A stretch of DNA of 64,000 bases from Aselliscus stoliczkanus. Lineage: Eukaryota > Chordata > Mammalia > Chiroptera > Hipposideridae. Position 1 is the first letter of the stretch. Each line of letters begins with the position of its first letter. The DNA lies in the NCBI GenBank assembly GCA_033961575.1, contig CM066740.1, forward strand, positions 62,875,213-62,939,212, read 5' to 3'. Both the position numbers and the translations under genes were made by a program. Shown here one piece after another: positions 47,912 through 61,317 of this stretch. The notes beneath the pieces were generated by a model. That model ran no database searches. It was not told the DNA's origin and saw only the letters and a program-made list of their open reading frames with translations.

Positions 47912-48150
47912 TAACTTTGATGTGTTTTCTACATGATTTTTCCATGTTTGAAAAATGCAATGAATGCAGATTATTTTGGCCACGTATTAAGACCTCTTTC
48001 ACACAAATGCAAGCAAGATTAAAAAATCACTCTGAAGCCCAAAATAACACACACACATGAATACACACCATGGTATTTAAAAAAAAAAAAAATTGGGCTG
48101 GGCTATAAAGAGAGGAAATGAAATATGTTACTTCATACGCTTAATATATG
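47912..48150 (+). repeat. diverged copy of the intron block at 28411-28630
   Basis: Shares ATGTTTGAAA, AATGAATGCAG-TTATTTTGG, ACACACCATGGTATT and AGAGGAAATGAAAT in the same order and spacing as the intron next to CAPZA2 exon 3. It lies between two L1 ORF2 pieces and replaces only a few L1 bases. Confidence 0.7.
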
Positions 48151-49170
48151 CAAAGTAGTAAAGGCAAATGAACTAGAATAGCCAAAACAATTTTGAAAAA
48201 TAACAATGTTGAAGAAGTCACACTATCTGATTTTAAGACTTACTATATAAATCTACAGTCATTAAAATAGTACGAGTGAAGAGATAGACAATGGAACACA
48301 ACTGAGAGTCCAAAAACATACCCATGTATATATGGCCAAATGATTTTTGACAAACATGCAAAAGCAATTCAAAGGAGAAAAATACCTTTTCAATAAATGA
48401 TATTCAAACAATTAGATATCCATTAGCAAAAAATATACCTCAATCTAAATATCACACCTTATTAAAAAATTACTTCAAAATGAACAACAGCTATAAATGT
48501 AAAACAGAAAACTTTAAAAAAAAATTAAAAGGAAATAAGAAAATCTTCATGACTTAGGGTTAGGCAAGAAATTCTTAGATACGTTACTAAAACTACAATC
48601 CTTGCTAACCCAGTATAAAACAGTCTGGCAATTTCTTAAGAAGTTAAGCATGCAGAATATGTACAACCCAACTCCCAGGTATCTATCCTAGAAAAATGCA
48701 AATCCAAGTTCAGTTGCTCAAAACTGAAGACAACTCACAACCCAAATGCCCATGAATGGGTATATGAATAAATGATGGTGTTCTACACAATGGTATACTA
48801 CCCAGCAGTGGAAAGGAACAAATTAGGAATACCTGCAACAACTCAGATGACTCTAAAAGCCTTATGCTGAATGAAAGAAACCAGTCTCAAAAGGTTACAC
48901 AGTACTAATGTATGTTCCCGTTTATATGACATTCTCAAATAAACAATATTATAGCAATGGAGAACAGATCCATAGTTGCCAGGGATTGGGAGAATAGGTG
49001 AAGAAGGGTGTGAATACAAGGGGAGAAAAGAGGGAGAGAAAATGAAGTGACAGAACCACACTATATCTAGATTTTGGTAATGGGTACACGAATCTACACA
49101 TAGCTGAAAGTCGTCAGAAGAAGGGCGGTTCTTTTACTATAGGTTAACTAAAAATACATTTTATGTGTTT

Positions 49171-50400
49171 TCAAATTATTTTCTTCTAAAATATTTAAGA
49201 GGACTGTTCAAAGAAAAGGCAAAATATAAAGAATAATTACTCTGAAGCAGGCAAGTGTGGAGTAGGTTATGGAAAAACAGTACATGCTAAATACAACACT
49301 GGAATCTTATGTGAAAGTCTTAATTTCTTTCTCCCTCCTCCCTTCCTTCCAATTGAGGTAAGGAGTTGTTAGAAAGCATTTAACACTTTGTAAGCGGGCA
49401 TAAAAAGCTATATGACGAGTTTACTCGTTTCCCGCAAAAAATGTGTTAAAACAAAGTCTTAATCACTACCATAGGCAACAATTAAATTGTGGTAGCCTGC
49501 TGATAAATTTATCAAATATTTCTTTTGAAAACTTGTTAGAATTTTGAGGTGATTTTTTTTAACACTCCTAATGACTTACACACTACCTATAAAACTAGCA
49601 AAAATTAGTGATAGCAAGTTGTATATACATGGCATATTTCGTGATGTGATTAGCTAGTTGTTGAGCTTTAAAAATATTAGTTGCTTCCAAAAAAGGCATA
49701 TACCATTTAGAATTTGAGTCAGTTCTAAAACAAAAATGATCTACATTTTTATCCTACAGGTAACTGCTATTGTTCTTACACTGATGTATGCATTAAGCAA
49801 AGGAGTTAACAGGCTGCTCACAATATCCCAAGTGAACTGTGGGTCAAAAGTACCACTAGGGCTGGCAGGTCACCAGAGCAGAGCAGGCTAGCTGAAAACC
49901 CAAACATCTCGATTATACCAGCTGTGCTTTGAGAATTTCCCCGGAGAAGAAGAATCTGATTTTTGGACTTCTCAGGTGCTAGAGAAAAGAAAAAGTGTCC
50001 AACACAGTCACAGCTTACTTGTCTTTCTAAAACACTGGTCTGTCTTCAAAGTATTTTCTAAACACTGCTACAGACTCAACATTCCCCTACATCCATTCTT
50101 CCTAGCCAACTTTTTGTTTAATTTTAAATCCAAGAAAAAGAGCCAACAAGAGGTCCCAAGAGTAGATGAATTTCTGAAAATAACTGAAAACATATTTCCT
50201 CCAAATTTCTCTAGCACACTTGGAGCTATACTCTATTTACCCCTGGGAATATTCTAGTTTTTTCTGTTAGAGCCCCATGAATTATTAGATACATTCCTAG
50301 GCTCACTGATAAATATTCTGCATTACCCACCATCTTCCTCCACACAACACTCGAAATCAAGTCCTTCTAAATTAGAGTCAGGTTCAGGTATGAACTATTA
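49171..50400. other. intron 1 segment
   Basis: No repeat or gene recognised. A 93-codon frame at 49976-50257 has no recognisable similarity. Confidence 0.4.
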
Positions 50401-50416
50401 CTGTTACTGTATTTCT

Positions 50417-50864
50417 TTTATTCTTTTTAAAGGTTTTATTGGGGAATTGGGCAGGGAACAGCATTGGGAAGGGGAATGGACAAGTTGCTGTCCTTTTGTT
50501 CTTCAATCTAGTTGTGGAGGATGTCACTTCACCGACCCTTGTTGGTATCATCATTGTGCTCTTCCCCTCTGGGCATATCGGTCGCCAGCTATTGGACTGC
50601 TTACTCATGGTGGCTCGCAGCAGCTCACGCCAGCTACCAGCTGCTCAAGGTAGCTCATGGCAGCCCACTGCAGCACGGGCTGCAGCCCACGTCGTCACCG
50701 GTGACTCACAGGAGCCCAGCTCCAGGTTGAGCTGTTGTTCACCATCTTAGCCATAGGGGGCCCAGCATCACTGGCCCTCATATGTGGGATCTGAACTGGT
50801 GGCCTTGCTGCTCAGAGCTCACCCTCCCAAGCCAACTCTTAACCAATGAGCCACTCAGCCAGCC
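50417..50864 (-). mobile_element. long tRNA-headed SINE
   Basis: Perfect 16-bp duplication CTGTTACTGTATTTCT (50401-50416 and 50865-50880). Confidence 0.94.
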
Positions 50865-51358
50865 CTGTTACTGTATTTCTAAACTGCCATTCTAGATTGG
50901 AGCGGGGCTTGGTTTTGTTGGGAAACAGTAGCTAACTGGGAGATTAACTCCTTATTGGTTAGTCACTGGCAGCTAACAGACACACTTCATAACAATCGCA
51001 CCAAGAAGTATAGTTTAAAAAAATTAACCTTGTTAATGTTGACCTTAATGTATTAATCTGGTCTAAAAGCTGAAAGCACTGTATTTCTTTTCTTCTGCTT
51101 GTATCCAAGCATTATTTTGTATAAGATATACAAAGGATAGACATAGCATATAAAGTATGTCCCAGTCTGTTGTGCTTCTTATAAAACAGCAGATGACACA
51201 AGTGACTATAAACTTACTTATACAGAAGATAATATAGTGTATTCAAAACAATATCCAAAATGTTAGTATACATTAGCCCTGAGGAAAAAAAATTTCTTCC
51301 TATCAACTGCCTGAGATAAGGCATAAATATTTACTCATAGTTGAACTTCATTTTTTTA

Positions 51359-51467
51359 ATTTTTTTTTTTTTTGAGGGCAGTTTCACTGGCCCTCATATG
51401 TGGGACCCGAACTGGGGCCGCTGGCTTCCCAAGCCAGCGCTTAACCACTGAGCTACTCGGCCAGCCC
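51359..51467 (-). mobile_element. short tRNA-derived SINE
   Basis: Flanked by TGAACTTCATTTTT and TGAACTTTATTTTT. Confidence 0.9.
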
Positions 51468-52299
51468 ATGAACTTTATTTTTGTACTTTGTTTTTCTTAT
51501 GTGCTAAAAAAAAAAAGCATTCTACAATTAAAAAAACAGGTTAAATAATAAAGAGTAATGCATAGTAACCCATAAAATAAAAATTTAGAGTCCCTATTAA
51601 TGTAAATGAACAAATAAATGGGAGAAACAGGGAAAGTATTTTATCACAGAATTTCAACTAATAGAAGGAATGATTGAATTAGAAAATAAATAACCTATGG
51701 ATGCTAAAATTAGTGGGTAAAACAACCCACTAATGGGGTTGTTTTAAAGTATCTTTCCACAAGCCACTTAATTAAAAGGGATAAATGATAATTTTATCTT
51801 GAGGAAACCTGCCGCACACCACCTTTACTAAATGGTATGTTATCCTAAGTGACAGGAAGCACTGCCATGCGCCTCCTGATGGGCTATACCTGAGGACACA
51901 AGCTCACTTCTGGGATACCCCTGCCAAAAATTCAGAGGCTGAATCTAATCATGAGGAAATGCCACACAAGCCGAAATTAAGAGGCAGTTTACAAAATGAC
52001 TAGTCTGTGCTCTTCGAAGTGTTAAGGTTTGGAAAGACAAACAATGCTGAGCAATCATTCCAGATTAAAGACCAAAGAGACACTACAACACAATTCAGTA
52101 TGATCCCGGGCTACATCCTGAACCAGCAGTTGGTGAAACGTGAACAGGGCCTGCAGATTAGATAACAGCGTTTAATAAATGTTTAATTTGCTGATTTTAA
52201 TAATTGTGCTGTGGTTATGTAAGAGAAATCGCTAAACACAGTCAAGTATTTAGAGGATGGGAAAAAAATTCCTTATCCACTGAGCTTGTGGAGATTGTC

Positions 52300-52425
52300 T
52301 TTACATTTTTTCTAACTTTGAAGTTTTGCTCTTTGCGTTTAGGTCTTTAATCCCCCTGGGATTGATTTTTGAGTATGATGTGGGAGGGAGATATATTTTT
52401 TATTACATTGTCCTATGGATAAATA
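52300..52425 (-). mobile_element. short old L1 fragment, antisense
   Basis: GTTTAGGTCTTTAATCC and GATTGATTTTTGAGTATGAT are typical of antisense L1. Confidence 0.5.
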
Positions 52426-52440
52426 AAACATTTTAATACT

Positions 52441-52539
52441 GGACCGGCCAAGTGGCTCAGTTGGTTAAGAACTTGCTCAAGAGTGTGAGCTGAGCTCTGA
52501 GCAACAGCAGTTCGATGCCCAGCCAGAGCTGAGTTGCCA
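52441..52539 (+). mobile_element. partial multi-module SINE
   Basis: First module only (GGCCAAGTGGCTCAGTTGGT to AGCTGAGTTGCCA). Confidence 0.8.
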
Positions 52540-52544
52540 TTTTT

Positions 52545-53170
52545 TCCTCAATGGACCAAAAAATACCAAAAAAAGACCTTATCTATTCAGCACTATTTTT
52601 TAAATGTGAGTTACTTCTTGATTTCAGTCAGGGATATGAAGAACACGTCATACTTTTTTCTTCTTCATTTTTTTGGTCATAGAATGAGCATTTATTATCA
52701 GAGCACTGGTGGTCTGAGAAAGCAGCAGGTTAAAAACTCCAAAAATTGCCTTCACATTCTCAGTCTGGCTTGGGGTATGGGGTAAAGGGAAATCTGGGTG
52801 TTCCTCCTGAGGCTACGCATTGGTTCCAGGGGTCTGCATGGAGCTTTCCCTGTGGCAATGTGGCTCTCCTTCTGGTTATCAACCCAGGAGCAGTGATGAC
52901 AGTAACCTGACACTTTAAGGGTCATTTGCAGCTCCTCCCCTGTGAAGAGCATGGCCTCTTTCTTCTCGGGAGCCACTGGGCACTTTAGGTCCATCAGTCA
53001 ATTATAGCCATTTGCAGGGAAGCAGTTGGTCCCACCTCCCTTCAGAATAGGGGACAATACCTCCTCCAGTGCCCTTTAGTTTGCACAGGGGGCATGGCTG
53101 CCTTGGAGGATTAAAACATTCCTTATTCCAGTGGCCTGGGATGTCATACCTTCTAATAATTCCAAAAATC
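52545..53170 (-). other. unassigned GC-richer block with an 80-codon frame
   Basis: More GC-rich than neighbouring intron. The minus strand has an 80-codon frame (52752-52994) starting MDLKCPVAPEKKEAMLFTGE and flanking text with codon-like look but stops. It might be an old retropseudogene or an unfamiliar repeat; I could not identify it. Confidence 0.2.
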
Positions 53171-53433
53171 CCTCTGAAAAGTGTCTAAAGAATTTAGCAG
53201 TCATCATTCTGATAGTAATCACAGGAATGTACTTGCTGAAGGAATTTCTGAATATTCAATAACAGTAGGCAGCAATTAGAGAAAACTATGCTGTTATTAC
53301 AGAGGCACTGACAAACACTAAAAAATATCAATGTAAGTACTATGAAATTAATATTTCATTTCTTCTCACAAACAGCTTAATTTGTTTAAAGATTTCCAAT
53401 GGTTATCCATAGAAGTAATGCAGAATTCATTTT

Positions 53434-53540
53434 TTTTTTTTTTTTGAGGGCAGTGTCTCTGGCCCTCACATATGGAATCCGAACCAGGGCCGCTGGCGTT
53501 CCAAGCCAGCTCCCAACCAATGTGCCACTCGGCTGGCCCC
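53434..53540 (-). mobile_element. short tRNA-derived SINE
   Basis: Flanked by AATTCATTTTTTT copies. Confidence 0.9.
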
Positions 53541-53944
53541 ATAATTCATTTTTTGTACACAAAAATTCTAGTAGGGTTATTTAGGCATGGTTGCAGTTCA
53601 CCGTGAACCACACTGTCTCCTTAAAAAGAAGTTAAGCAATTTTGGGTTGAATAGAGGATTCTAATTACTTGAGTTCTAATTAAGATATGATCATATCTAC
53701 CACTTTTGTTTGTTTACAAGTGTTTGAACGAATTCATGATTTTGAGACTTGACAAATTGTTCTAGTTTAGACTTCATAAAAACAAAGTGAATGGGTACTT
53801 TTTTGATGTTTCCTCTACGGCTAAACATATTTAACTTCACTTTAAAATATCATTAAACATCTACAGATTGTGTTTAATACAAACTTTCAAATGACAAAAA
53901 ACTTATCTTTATTTAACCTACCAAACTCATTTACTTCAAAGGTT

Positions 53945-54440
53945 CTTTTATGACCCAGCAATTTTATAACTAGGTATTTGCGTAAGATAAATGAATGCGT
54001 ATGTCCACAAAAAGACGGCTGTTCACAGCAGCCTTGTTCATAAAGCCCCAAATGTCCAGCAGGAGGAAGCGGCTAAAAAAAGTGGGCACTGGTACTGGCA
54101 ACACCATGAATGAACCTGAAAACCAGCTGAATGGAAAGAAGCAAGACACATCCAAAATACATACTGTGTGACTCCATTTATATGACATTCAAAACCAGGG
54201 AATACTAATCTATGATGATAAAAGTTAGAGTATGGTTGAGAAAAGGGTTCAGGGATCGATCAGAAAGAGGCATGAGGGAACTTTCTGAGAGGCTAGAAAA
54301 TGTTATCTTATTTTGAGTGAATGAACGGAGGCACGGGTGTATATAATTGTGAAAAATCTAATGAACTGAAGGTTTAAGACTTGTGCACTGCACGGCAGGT
54401 AACCAAAAAAAATCTCATATATATGATAGCTCATATGATT
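53945..54440 (+). mobile_element. L1 3' end fragment
   Basis: Contains the typical ending of L1 ORF2 and 3' UTR (GACCCAGCAATTTTATAACT, GTGACTCCATTTATATGACA). Confidence 0.7.
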
Positions 54441-55149
54441 TTTTCTTTATGTATAAAAGTTAATTTAAAAACATAGTAACCATGACAATTAAGGAATGAA
54501 CTATTAGTTTATTTTCTAACTAAGTCATAAATTTTTTAATTTTTATTGCTAAAATCCACAAAAATATATTTTTCCAACCTATTGCTTTTCTAATGAAAAA
54601 TACAGTAAAAAATTTGAAGGTAAAATTTTAAAGAAACAAAAACTACGGACCTTAGGTTTTCATTCTGAATTACAGAAATATGTTGGCATGAATCTATATA
54701 CTATGTAGGGCATTTACCTCAGTCTCATTTAAAAATATTGGGACATTCTTGCTTAAATTGAGGGCTCTGATCAGATGTTTTCATCTACACACCATGTCCC
54801 GTATCAGTGTACAATTTGTAAGAAGGAAATCTCAGTGCTCAGACTGAATAAACTCAAGCTGACCATTCTAAAGTCATCTTCTTAAGAAATCCCACAGCAA
54901 TGAAATGTCTACATTTTGAATTCTATAGTTTCATCATAGGTTTCACCTGATTCTCAAGTAATTAATATGATATCAAAAAAGGTCATTGTTTTAGTGATGG
55001 GTAGTAAAGTTAAAAAGAGCTATTATGCATTTTTCCACATCAACTGTAAGTAGTATTTGACATCATTTCCCATTACTCTAAAAATTGCCTATGCCTTTTT
55101 GAGAATTACAAGTAAAAGAAGAGAAACATAAACTTTTAAAACTCTATCA

Positions 55150-55556
55150 GGGGCTGGCCGAGTGGCTCAGTTGGGAAGAGCGCAAGCACTGAGCAGCAGG
55201 GCTGCGGGTTTAATTCCCACATGCGCCAGTAAGCTGCACCCTCTACAGCTAAACTGTGAACAACAGCTCAACCTGGAGCTGGGCTGCTTTGAGTCACTGG
55301 TGACGGTGTAGGCCGCAGTGGGCTGTTGTGAGCTACCGTGAGCGGCCAGCAGCCAGCGAGAGTTGCCAATGGCTGGAGACTAACTGCCTCAGCCGGGAAG
55401 AGTGCAAAATCATAATAAACATGGGCCAGTGAAGCAACAACCTCTACAACTAGACTGAAGAACAGAAGGACAACTTGGCTGTTCCCCTTTCTTGGTTCCC
55501 CAACACTGTTCTCCTCCCCTAATTCCCCAATAAAATCTTTAGAAAACAAACAAACA
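55150..55556 (+). mobile_element. long tRNA-headed SINE
   Basis: Flanked by AAAACTCTATCA on both sides. Confidence 0.92.
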
Positions 55557-55660
55557 AAACTCTATCATATTTAAATAGTTTATGATCAAGTGATCACTGT
55601 TGCATGTCTGTGTTACAGGCAACTTTCCTTAAGAATCTTTTCCTTTATACTTATGATTTT

Positions 55661-55777
55661 TTTTATTATTTTTTATTTTTTTAGAGGGCAGTGTCACTGG
55701 CTCTCACATGTGGGATCCGAACTGGGGCCGCTGGCATCCTAAGTCAGCTCCCAACCACTGCGCCACTCGGCCGGCCC
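55661..55777 (-). mobile_element. short tRNA-derived SINE
   Basis: Flanked by TATACTTATGATTTT and TATACTTATCATTTT. Confidence 0.9.
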
Positions 55778-55900
55778 TATACTTATCATTTTGAGTAATT
55801 AAAAACAGGGCCCACGTCACTTAATTTAAAACTGGGTCATCTACTAAATTCAACATCAATTTTTCTTTAAATGATTTTGTCATTTATTTAAAATATTAAA

Positions 55901-56317
55901 AGGGCTGGTCAAGTGGCACGTTAGTTAGGAGTTGGCTTGGGACACCAGCTCTGGGCAACAGGGCCTCGGTTCGGATCCCACATGAGGGCCAGTGACACTG
56001 CACCCTCTACAGCTAAGATGGTGAACAACAGCTTGACCTGGAGCTGGGCTGTGTGAGCCCTGGCGAGGGTGTAGGCTACAGTGGGCTGCCATAGGCTACA
56101 GTGAGCGGCCGGCAGCCAGCGTGAGCTGCCAAGAGCAGCCGTGAGCGGCCGTCCAAAGGCAGGAGACCTATCTACCTCACCCGGGAAGAGCACAATGATA
56201 ATACCAACATGGGCCAGTGAAGCAACGTCCTCCACAACTAGACTGAAGAACAAAAGGACAGCAACTTGTCTGTTCCCCTCCCCCAATTCCCCAATAAAAT
56301 CTTTAAACAATAAATAG
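55901..56317 (+). mobile_element. long tRNA-headed SINE
   Basis: Flanked by AAAATATTAA. Accounts for an antisense 129-codon open frame. Confidence 0.9.
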
Positions 56318-56319
56318 AA

Positions 56320-57954
56320 AATATTAAGAAACCCACAAATCCAAAGTAGACATCAGTAACTGAAAAAGTTATGTAAGTTCTTATTTATTTTACATTTTCT
56401 ATTTCTTTCTCTCCTCTGAATCATTCCCCTCAGCCCACAAACACTCCTAAATTCTTTCTATCTTAAAAAAAAGTATCCCTAAAATGAAACAGCAGTAAAA
56501 AACGAAGTTATAATACCTAGTCTTTCTCTTTTGCTTCACTACCAATTTTTTTCTTATCCTTTCGTCAACATTTACTGAGCACCACAGTGCAGTAAGACTC
56601 AACCCTGGCAGGATATTCACACAGTATAGGAAGCTTTTTAAAATTTTTTTATTAAACAAAGTACAGAGGCTCTAGGCCTCTCCCATGAGTGAAGCCTATG
56701 CACCATGTTTGTTTATAAGCTCTCCAGTTGATTGTAAGATGCAGCTAGAGCTGAAAACCACTGGTCTAATATATGACAGGCAACACTTGAATTTCAAAGA
56801 TGAATAAAACCCAGGACTTGGCCCTGAAAAACAAAGGAAATAAGAACATCAGGTAAACCTATTACAATTGGTAAATGTTACAGAAAAGGTATGTACAAAT
56901 TGCTGAGGGAGCAGAGACAGGCCAGCATACAAAAGATGATGAGGAAGTCTCAGGGTCTGGTTATTGAAGGACAAGTAGTTTACAACGCAGACAAGAGTGA
57001 AAGACCATTTCCGGAGGAAGGAAAACATATTCACATTTTATAGACCCTGGTAATCTGGATTTTCTCTCTGCTTCCTGCTCCAAACTCTAGAAAAACTGCT
57101 CTTAACGACCACCCATGACTTCTAGTCCACCACTTAAATAGTTGGCCTCATCTAGATCAGTTTTCCAATCTGTAAAATGGGGATAACAAGGTTACTCTGA
57201 CAATTGATAGATTAGTATAGTAGATATTGGCTATATATACAGTAGTAGATATCTGTTTCTCATCACTTTCTCTTAAATTTGAAGGCTTTTCTTAATCCTA
57301 TATTCCTTCTTAGTAATCTCTGCAACACTGGCTCTGCTCCTTCTGGAAATTCTCTTCAAGTTCCATAACATGAGAACCTACTGTGTGCTAGGTACTCCTT
57401 CTACTTCAAAGGTCACTCCTCATCTTCTTCTCTTACTCTTTAAATGAAAGAATATCCAAAAGTATATGCTCTCTACCCTCTCCTCTTTGCTATGTCTAAA
57501 CTTTCTTCTAAAAAAAAGCTTATCCCATCTCGTGGCTTTAACCTGCAATGAGAGCATTTCCAAATCTGTATGAAATCTCTGGGCCTGAACTCTTTTCCAA
57601 GCTCGAACCCTACATTTCCACATGTGCCAGACTGTTCACACAGGCATTCTGCTAGGATCTCAAACTCAATAGGACCTGAATCAAATTCACCATTATCCCT
57701 CCCAGCTGTGCATCCTTTCCTGTGTTCTCTAGTTGTTAGTGGTGGTACCATTTCCCAGTTATCTAGACTTTCACGTTCAGTTATCTCTGGTTCTTCCCTT
57801 AACCCTACATTTACTCACCGAGTCCTGTTGATTCCAACTCTGAAATCTGTTAGCAATCGTTTCTTCCTTCATGTCTTGTGAAACTACTTTAATTTGGATC
57901 CTAACACTTAACCCAGGTTCCCAACTGCTCTTACTGGCCCCAATCTCTCCTGAC
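56320..57954. other. intron 1 segment
   Basis: A short MIR-like piece (57140-57190, with TCTGTAAAATGGGGATAACA) and otherwise nothing recognised. Open frames at 57420-57881 overlap on both strands and look like chance. Confidence 0.4.
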
Positions 57955-58265
57955 CTGTGGTTTTCAATCAGGAGTGATTTGGTCCCACAGGAGACATTTT
58001 TGTTTGGGTTTTGTTTTGTTTTTCTGAGGGCAGTGTCACTGGCCCTCATATGTGGGACCGAACCGGGGCCGCTGGCTTCCCAAGTCAGCGCTTAACCACT
58101 GCGCCACCCAAGGAGACATTTTTGATCAGCATGACTACAGGGGTGCTACTGGCATCATGTAGACCAAAGATGCTATTAAACATCCAACAATGCGTAGGAC
58201 AGCTCCCACAACAAAAGAGTTATCCTGCCCAAAAGGTCAACAATGCTAAAGCTGAGAACCCCTGT
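57955..58265 (+). mobile_element. MER5A-like hAT element, split by a SINE
   Basis: GGTGCTACTGGCATCATGTA, AACATCCAACAATGCGTAGG and CAACAAAAGAGTTATCCTG match the MER5A consensus pattern. A short SINE splits it, with the host sequence AGGAGACATTTTTG duplicated on both sides. Confidence 0.7.
58003..58110 (-). mobile_element. short tRNA-derived SINE in MER5A
   Basis: Perfect duplication AGGAGACATTTTTG (57989-58002 and 58111-58124). The tRNA head is truncated. Confidence 0.93.
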
Positions 58266-59484
58266 GCTGTTAACAGGGGTTAATCTCTGCATTTCTTACT
58301 TGCAAAGGACCTGAGATGTAAATCATGCCCTCTGCTTCTTGCCACTTTTTCTGATTTTTCTTCCTATGTTGTGTTCTCTGGTATGACCTTATAGCCCAAA
58401 TGAAGTTTATCCTCCTAGGCAGAAGTAATTTTTCTGTCTTCTGTATTTCCGTGAAATTATTATTTTGATCCTGTACAGTATGTATAAATGTTATATGTCT
58501 GCTTCATCTATGAATCTATGGTCTTGCACTGTGTCTACCATACAGGTGATCAAATCACAAACTTTCAGTGAGTCTAAAACTTAATCTATGGTGTCATTAC
58601 TTCTATTCACAAATACAATTCTTCTTTTCTTCCCTGCGCTGTCTGAAATTAGGTTTTTAGATATAACTTGCTTTAGTTAATTGAAATCTGAGAAGTGCAG
58701 TGACTAAATGTGTGCCTGTGTACCTCTGTGTGTGGGGGAGATTTAAAACCAGTGTGCTATTCACTGCATTTCCTTGCCACTGCTATGGGGACTGTGGAAA
58801 AAAAGGGCTAAGTTCAGACTGACGTCCTCCAACAGCCTGTAGCTACATGACTTCTGCTGCTGACCCACACTAGACATACACAGAATGGGTGAAGAGATGT
58901 CGTATAAAGCCTCCACCACCAACCCCACCCCACCATGTTAAAATTTTAGGTTGTTTGTTAATGCATTATATCCTTGCTTACCCTGATTCATAATCAATGC
59001 AAGATGCATAAATTTATGTACCACTAAAAAACAAAAAATGCTACCAATTAATTATAAGCCATTTATTGTATATGCAGCCTAATGTCAGAGATCTTAAAAT
59101 ATGGAAAATTATGAACAATGAAATCAATGAAACACGGTATATTTGGTAAATAAATGTGGAGATAGTTTTCAAAAATTATTTCCATTGTCAACAGAAACTT
59201 AACAGAATTAAAATATGCAAGTTCAACCATTAGATTCACAATGGAACATGTAAATAAATGCAGTAAGTGAAAGAACGTAGAAATTGTACATCCAACCTTA
59301 AAATAAAATTTGTGAAATTCTCCTTTTTTGACACCTGTAGGTGTTTCTATGGAGCCCCTATTTTCTTTGATATGTATGAATCTATTACAATAAATTACTG
59401 CTTTGGGCAATTAGACTTTGGGGCCAGACCATAGTCCCGTAAGTCAATTTTTCCCATCACGCTTTTCACTTACAAATCACTTTG
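58266..59484. other. intron 1 segment
   Basis: No gene or repeat recognised. Confidence 0.4.
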
Positions 59485-59640
59485 AGGGCTGGCCAAGTGG
59501 CTCAGTTGGTTGAGTTCGCTCAAGAGGGGGAGCTGAGCTCTGAGCAACAGCAGTTCGATGCCCAGCCTGAGCTGAGCTGCCGCTAAGCTGCCCACAGGTG
59601 GCAGGATGGCTCAGCTAAAAAATAAAAAAATAAAAAAAAA
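59485..59640 (+). mobile_element. short form of the multi-module SINE
   Basis: GGGCTGGCCAAGTGGCTCAG head and GGCAGGATGGCTCAGCT before the A-tail. Confidence 0.88.
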
Positions 59641-59670
59641 TAACTGTGTACCCTGTTCTAAGTGTTTTTT

Positions 59671-60089
59671 GTTGCTTTTTTAAAAATTTATTTAAAGATT
59701 TTATTGGTAATCGGGGAAGGAGAACAGACAAGTTGCTGTCCTTTTGTTCTTCATTCTAGTTGTGGAGGACGTCGCTTCACTGGCTCATGTTGGTATTATC
59801 ATTGCGCTCTTCCCAGGTGAGGCAGTTGCTCACCGGCCATTGGACGGCTGCTCACTGCAGCTCACCGCAGGTCACGAAAGCTCACGCCAGCTGCCGGTCA
59901 GCCCCACTGCAGCCTACGCCGTTGCTGGCAACTCACAGCAGCCCAGCTCCAGGTCAAGATGTTGATCACCATCTTAGCTGTAGAGAGTGCAGTGTCACTG
60001 ACCCTCATATGTGGGATCCTAACTGGGGCCCTGCTGCTCAGAGCTGGCGTCCCAAGCCAACTCCTAACCAATGTGCCACTCGGATGGCC
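59671..60089 (-). mobile_element. long tRNA-headed SINE
   Basis: Flanked by CTAAGTGTT. Confidence 0.9.
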
Positions 60090-60651
60090 CTAAGTGTTCT
60101 TATATCCCGTGTTATTACACTAAAATGCAATGCTCTATGTATATAACTGTCCTTATTTTATGCAAAAATGGCTCCTAAATGCACTGAAAACATACTACAA
60201 ATTCACTTTAATGTGCAAAGTCTAAAAATCCCAACGGATATTAGAGCAGCTATCAAGTTTCTGCTTGCTGTAAGAATTTTTACATTTTATTGGTACAATG
60301 ATAGAATTCATTCACCTACAGAATTAGGAATGAATATTTTCTACATTAATAGTTCACTGGTTGAGTTTATTTTTGGTTAATAAGAACATTACTGAGTTTA
60401 CATTAATTATGATGGACTATAGCAATGGCCTACGTTGTTTTTAAATACAATCAAAATTCCTGCTCAGAGCTGGCGTCCCAAGCTCTGGGCCAGACCGACA
60501 ATTTCATATAATTTCAAGTTCACAAAAATGCATTACTGTACAATACAGCTAACCCAAGAATGGAAAACGTTGATTTTTTGGGCTTAGTTTCTCCATGCAA
60601 ACGTCTATGGGACACACTACAGCAAATGAGTCACTTAAAGAACATCACTGT

Positions 60652-61113
60652 GGGCTGGCGGAGTGGCTCAGTTGATTAAGAGTGCAAGCTCTGAGCAACA
60701 GGGTTGTTGGTTCGATTCCCACATGGTCTGGTGAGCTGTGCTGTGCTGCTGAGATGCCAACAGGTGGCAAGATGGCTCAGCTGGTGAGAGCACATGCTCC
60801 TAACAACAAGGTTGCTTGTTTGAGAGGGCGGGCTACACCTGCCTAGAACTAAAGATTGAATTTGGCACCTTGAGCTGAGCTGCTGTCTAGGTGGCTCAGG
60901 GGATGGAGAGAGCACTCTTAACAACGAGGCTGCTGGTTCGACTCCCGCATGTGATGGTGGCTACGCCCACACGCAACTATTTGAACACAGCACCTTGAGC
61001 TGAGCAGGGCTACTGGACCTGGAGCTAGGCTTGCTGCTCCCTCGACAACTATGATTGAAGGACAACATCTTGGCTGTTCCCCTCCCCCAATTCCCAAATA
61101 AAATCTTAAAAGA
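60652..61113 (+). mobile_element. long SINE with three tRNA-like modules
   Basis: Modules start near 60652, 60768 and 60885, each with a GGCTCAG-type A box. Tail ends CCAAATAAAATCTTAAAAG. Confidence 0.85.
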
Positions 61114-61317
61114 AAAAACATCATTCTGCTCTTCAGGTAAGTTAATTCTTATTAACCCAGAGGCCAAAGGTAAAAAAAGGTTATTCAATTTCATAGTGCT
61201 ATCCTCAAAAAACAATTGTATATGATATAAAAAAAGCAAAGACATAATTCTAGATTAATTTCTAAAACGCTTCCTGCCATATGGTATATATAAAACTATA
61301 TCAGTAGCATAAAACTT

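Larger units (their letters stand above)
46370..49170 (+). mobile_element. 5'-truncated L1 with solo LTR and a foreign block
   Basis: L1 ORF2 pieces, for example CTCATGAACATAGATGCAAA at 47149 and GAACTAGAATAGCCAAAACA at 48170, continue to the 3' end. It is interrupted by the solo LTR and by a block at 47912-48150 that resembles the intron beside CAPZA2 exon 3. Confidence 0.8.

Noticed and set aside
55921..56310. 129-codon antisense open frame
   Set aside because: It is a translation of the long SINE at 55901-56317.
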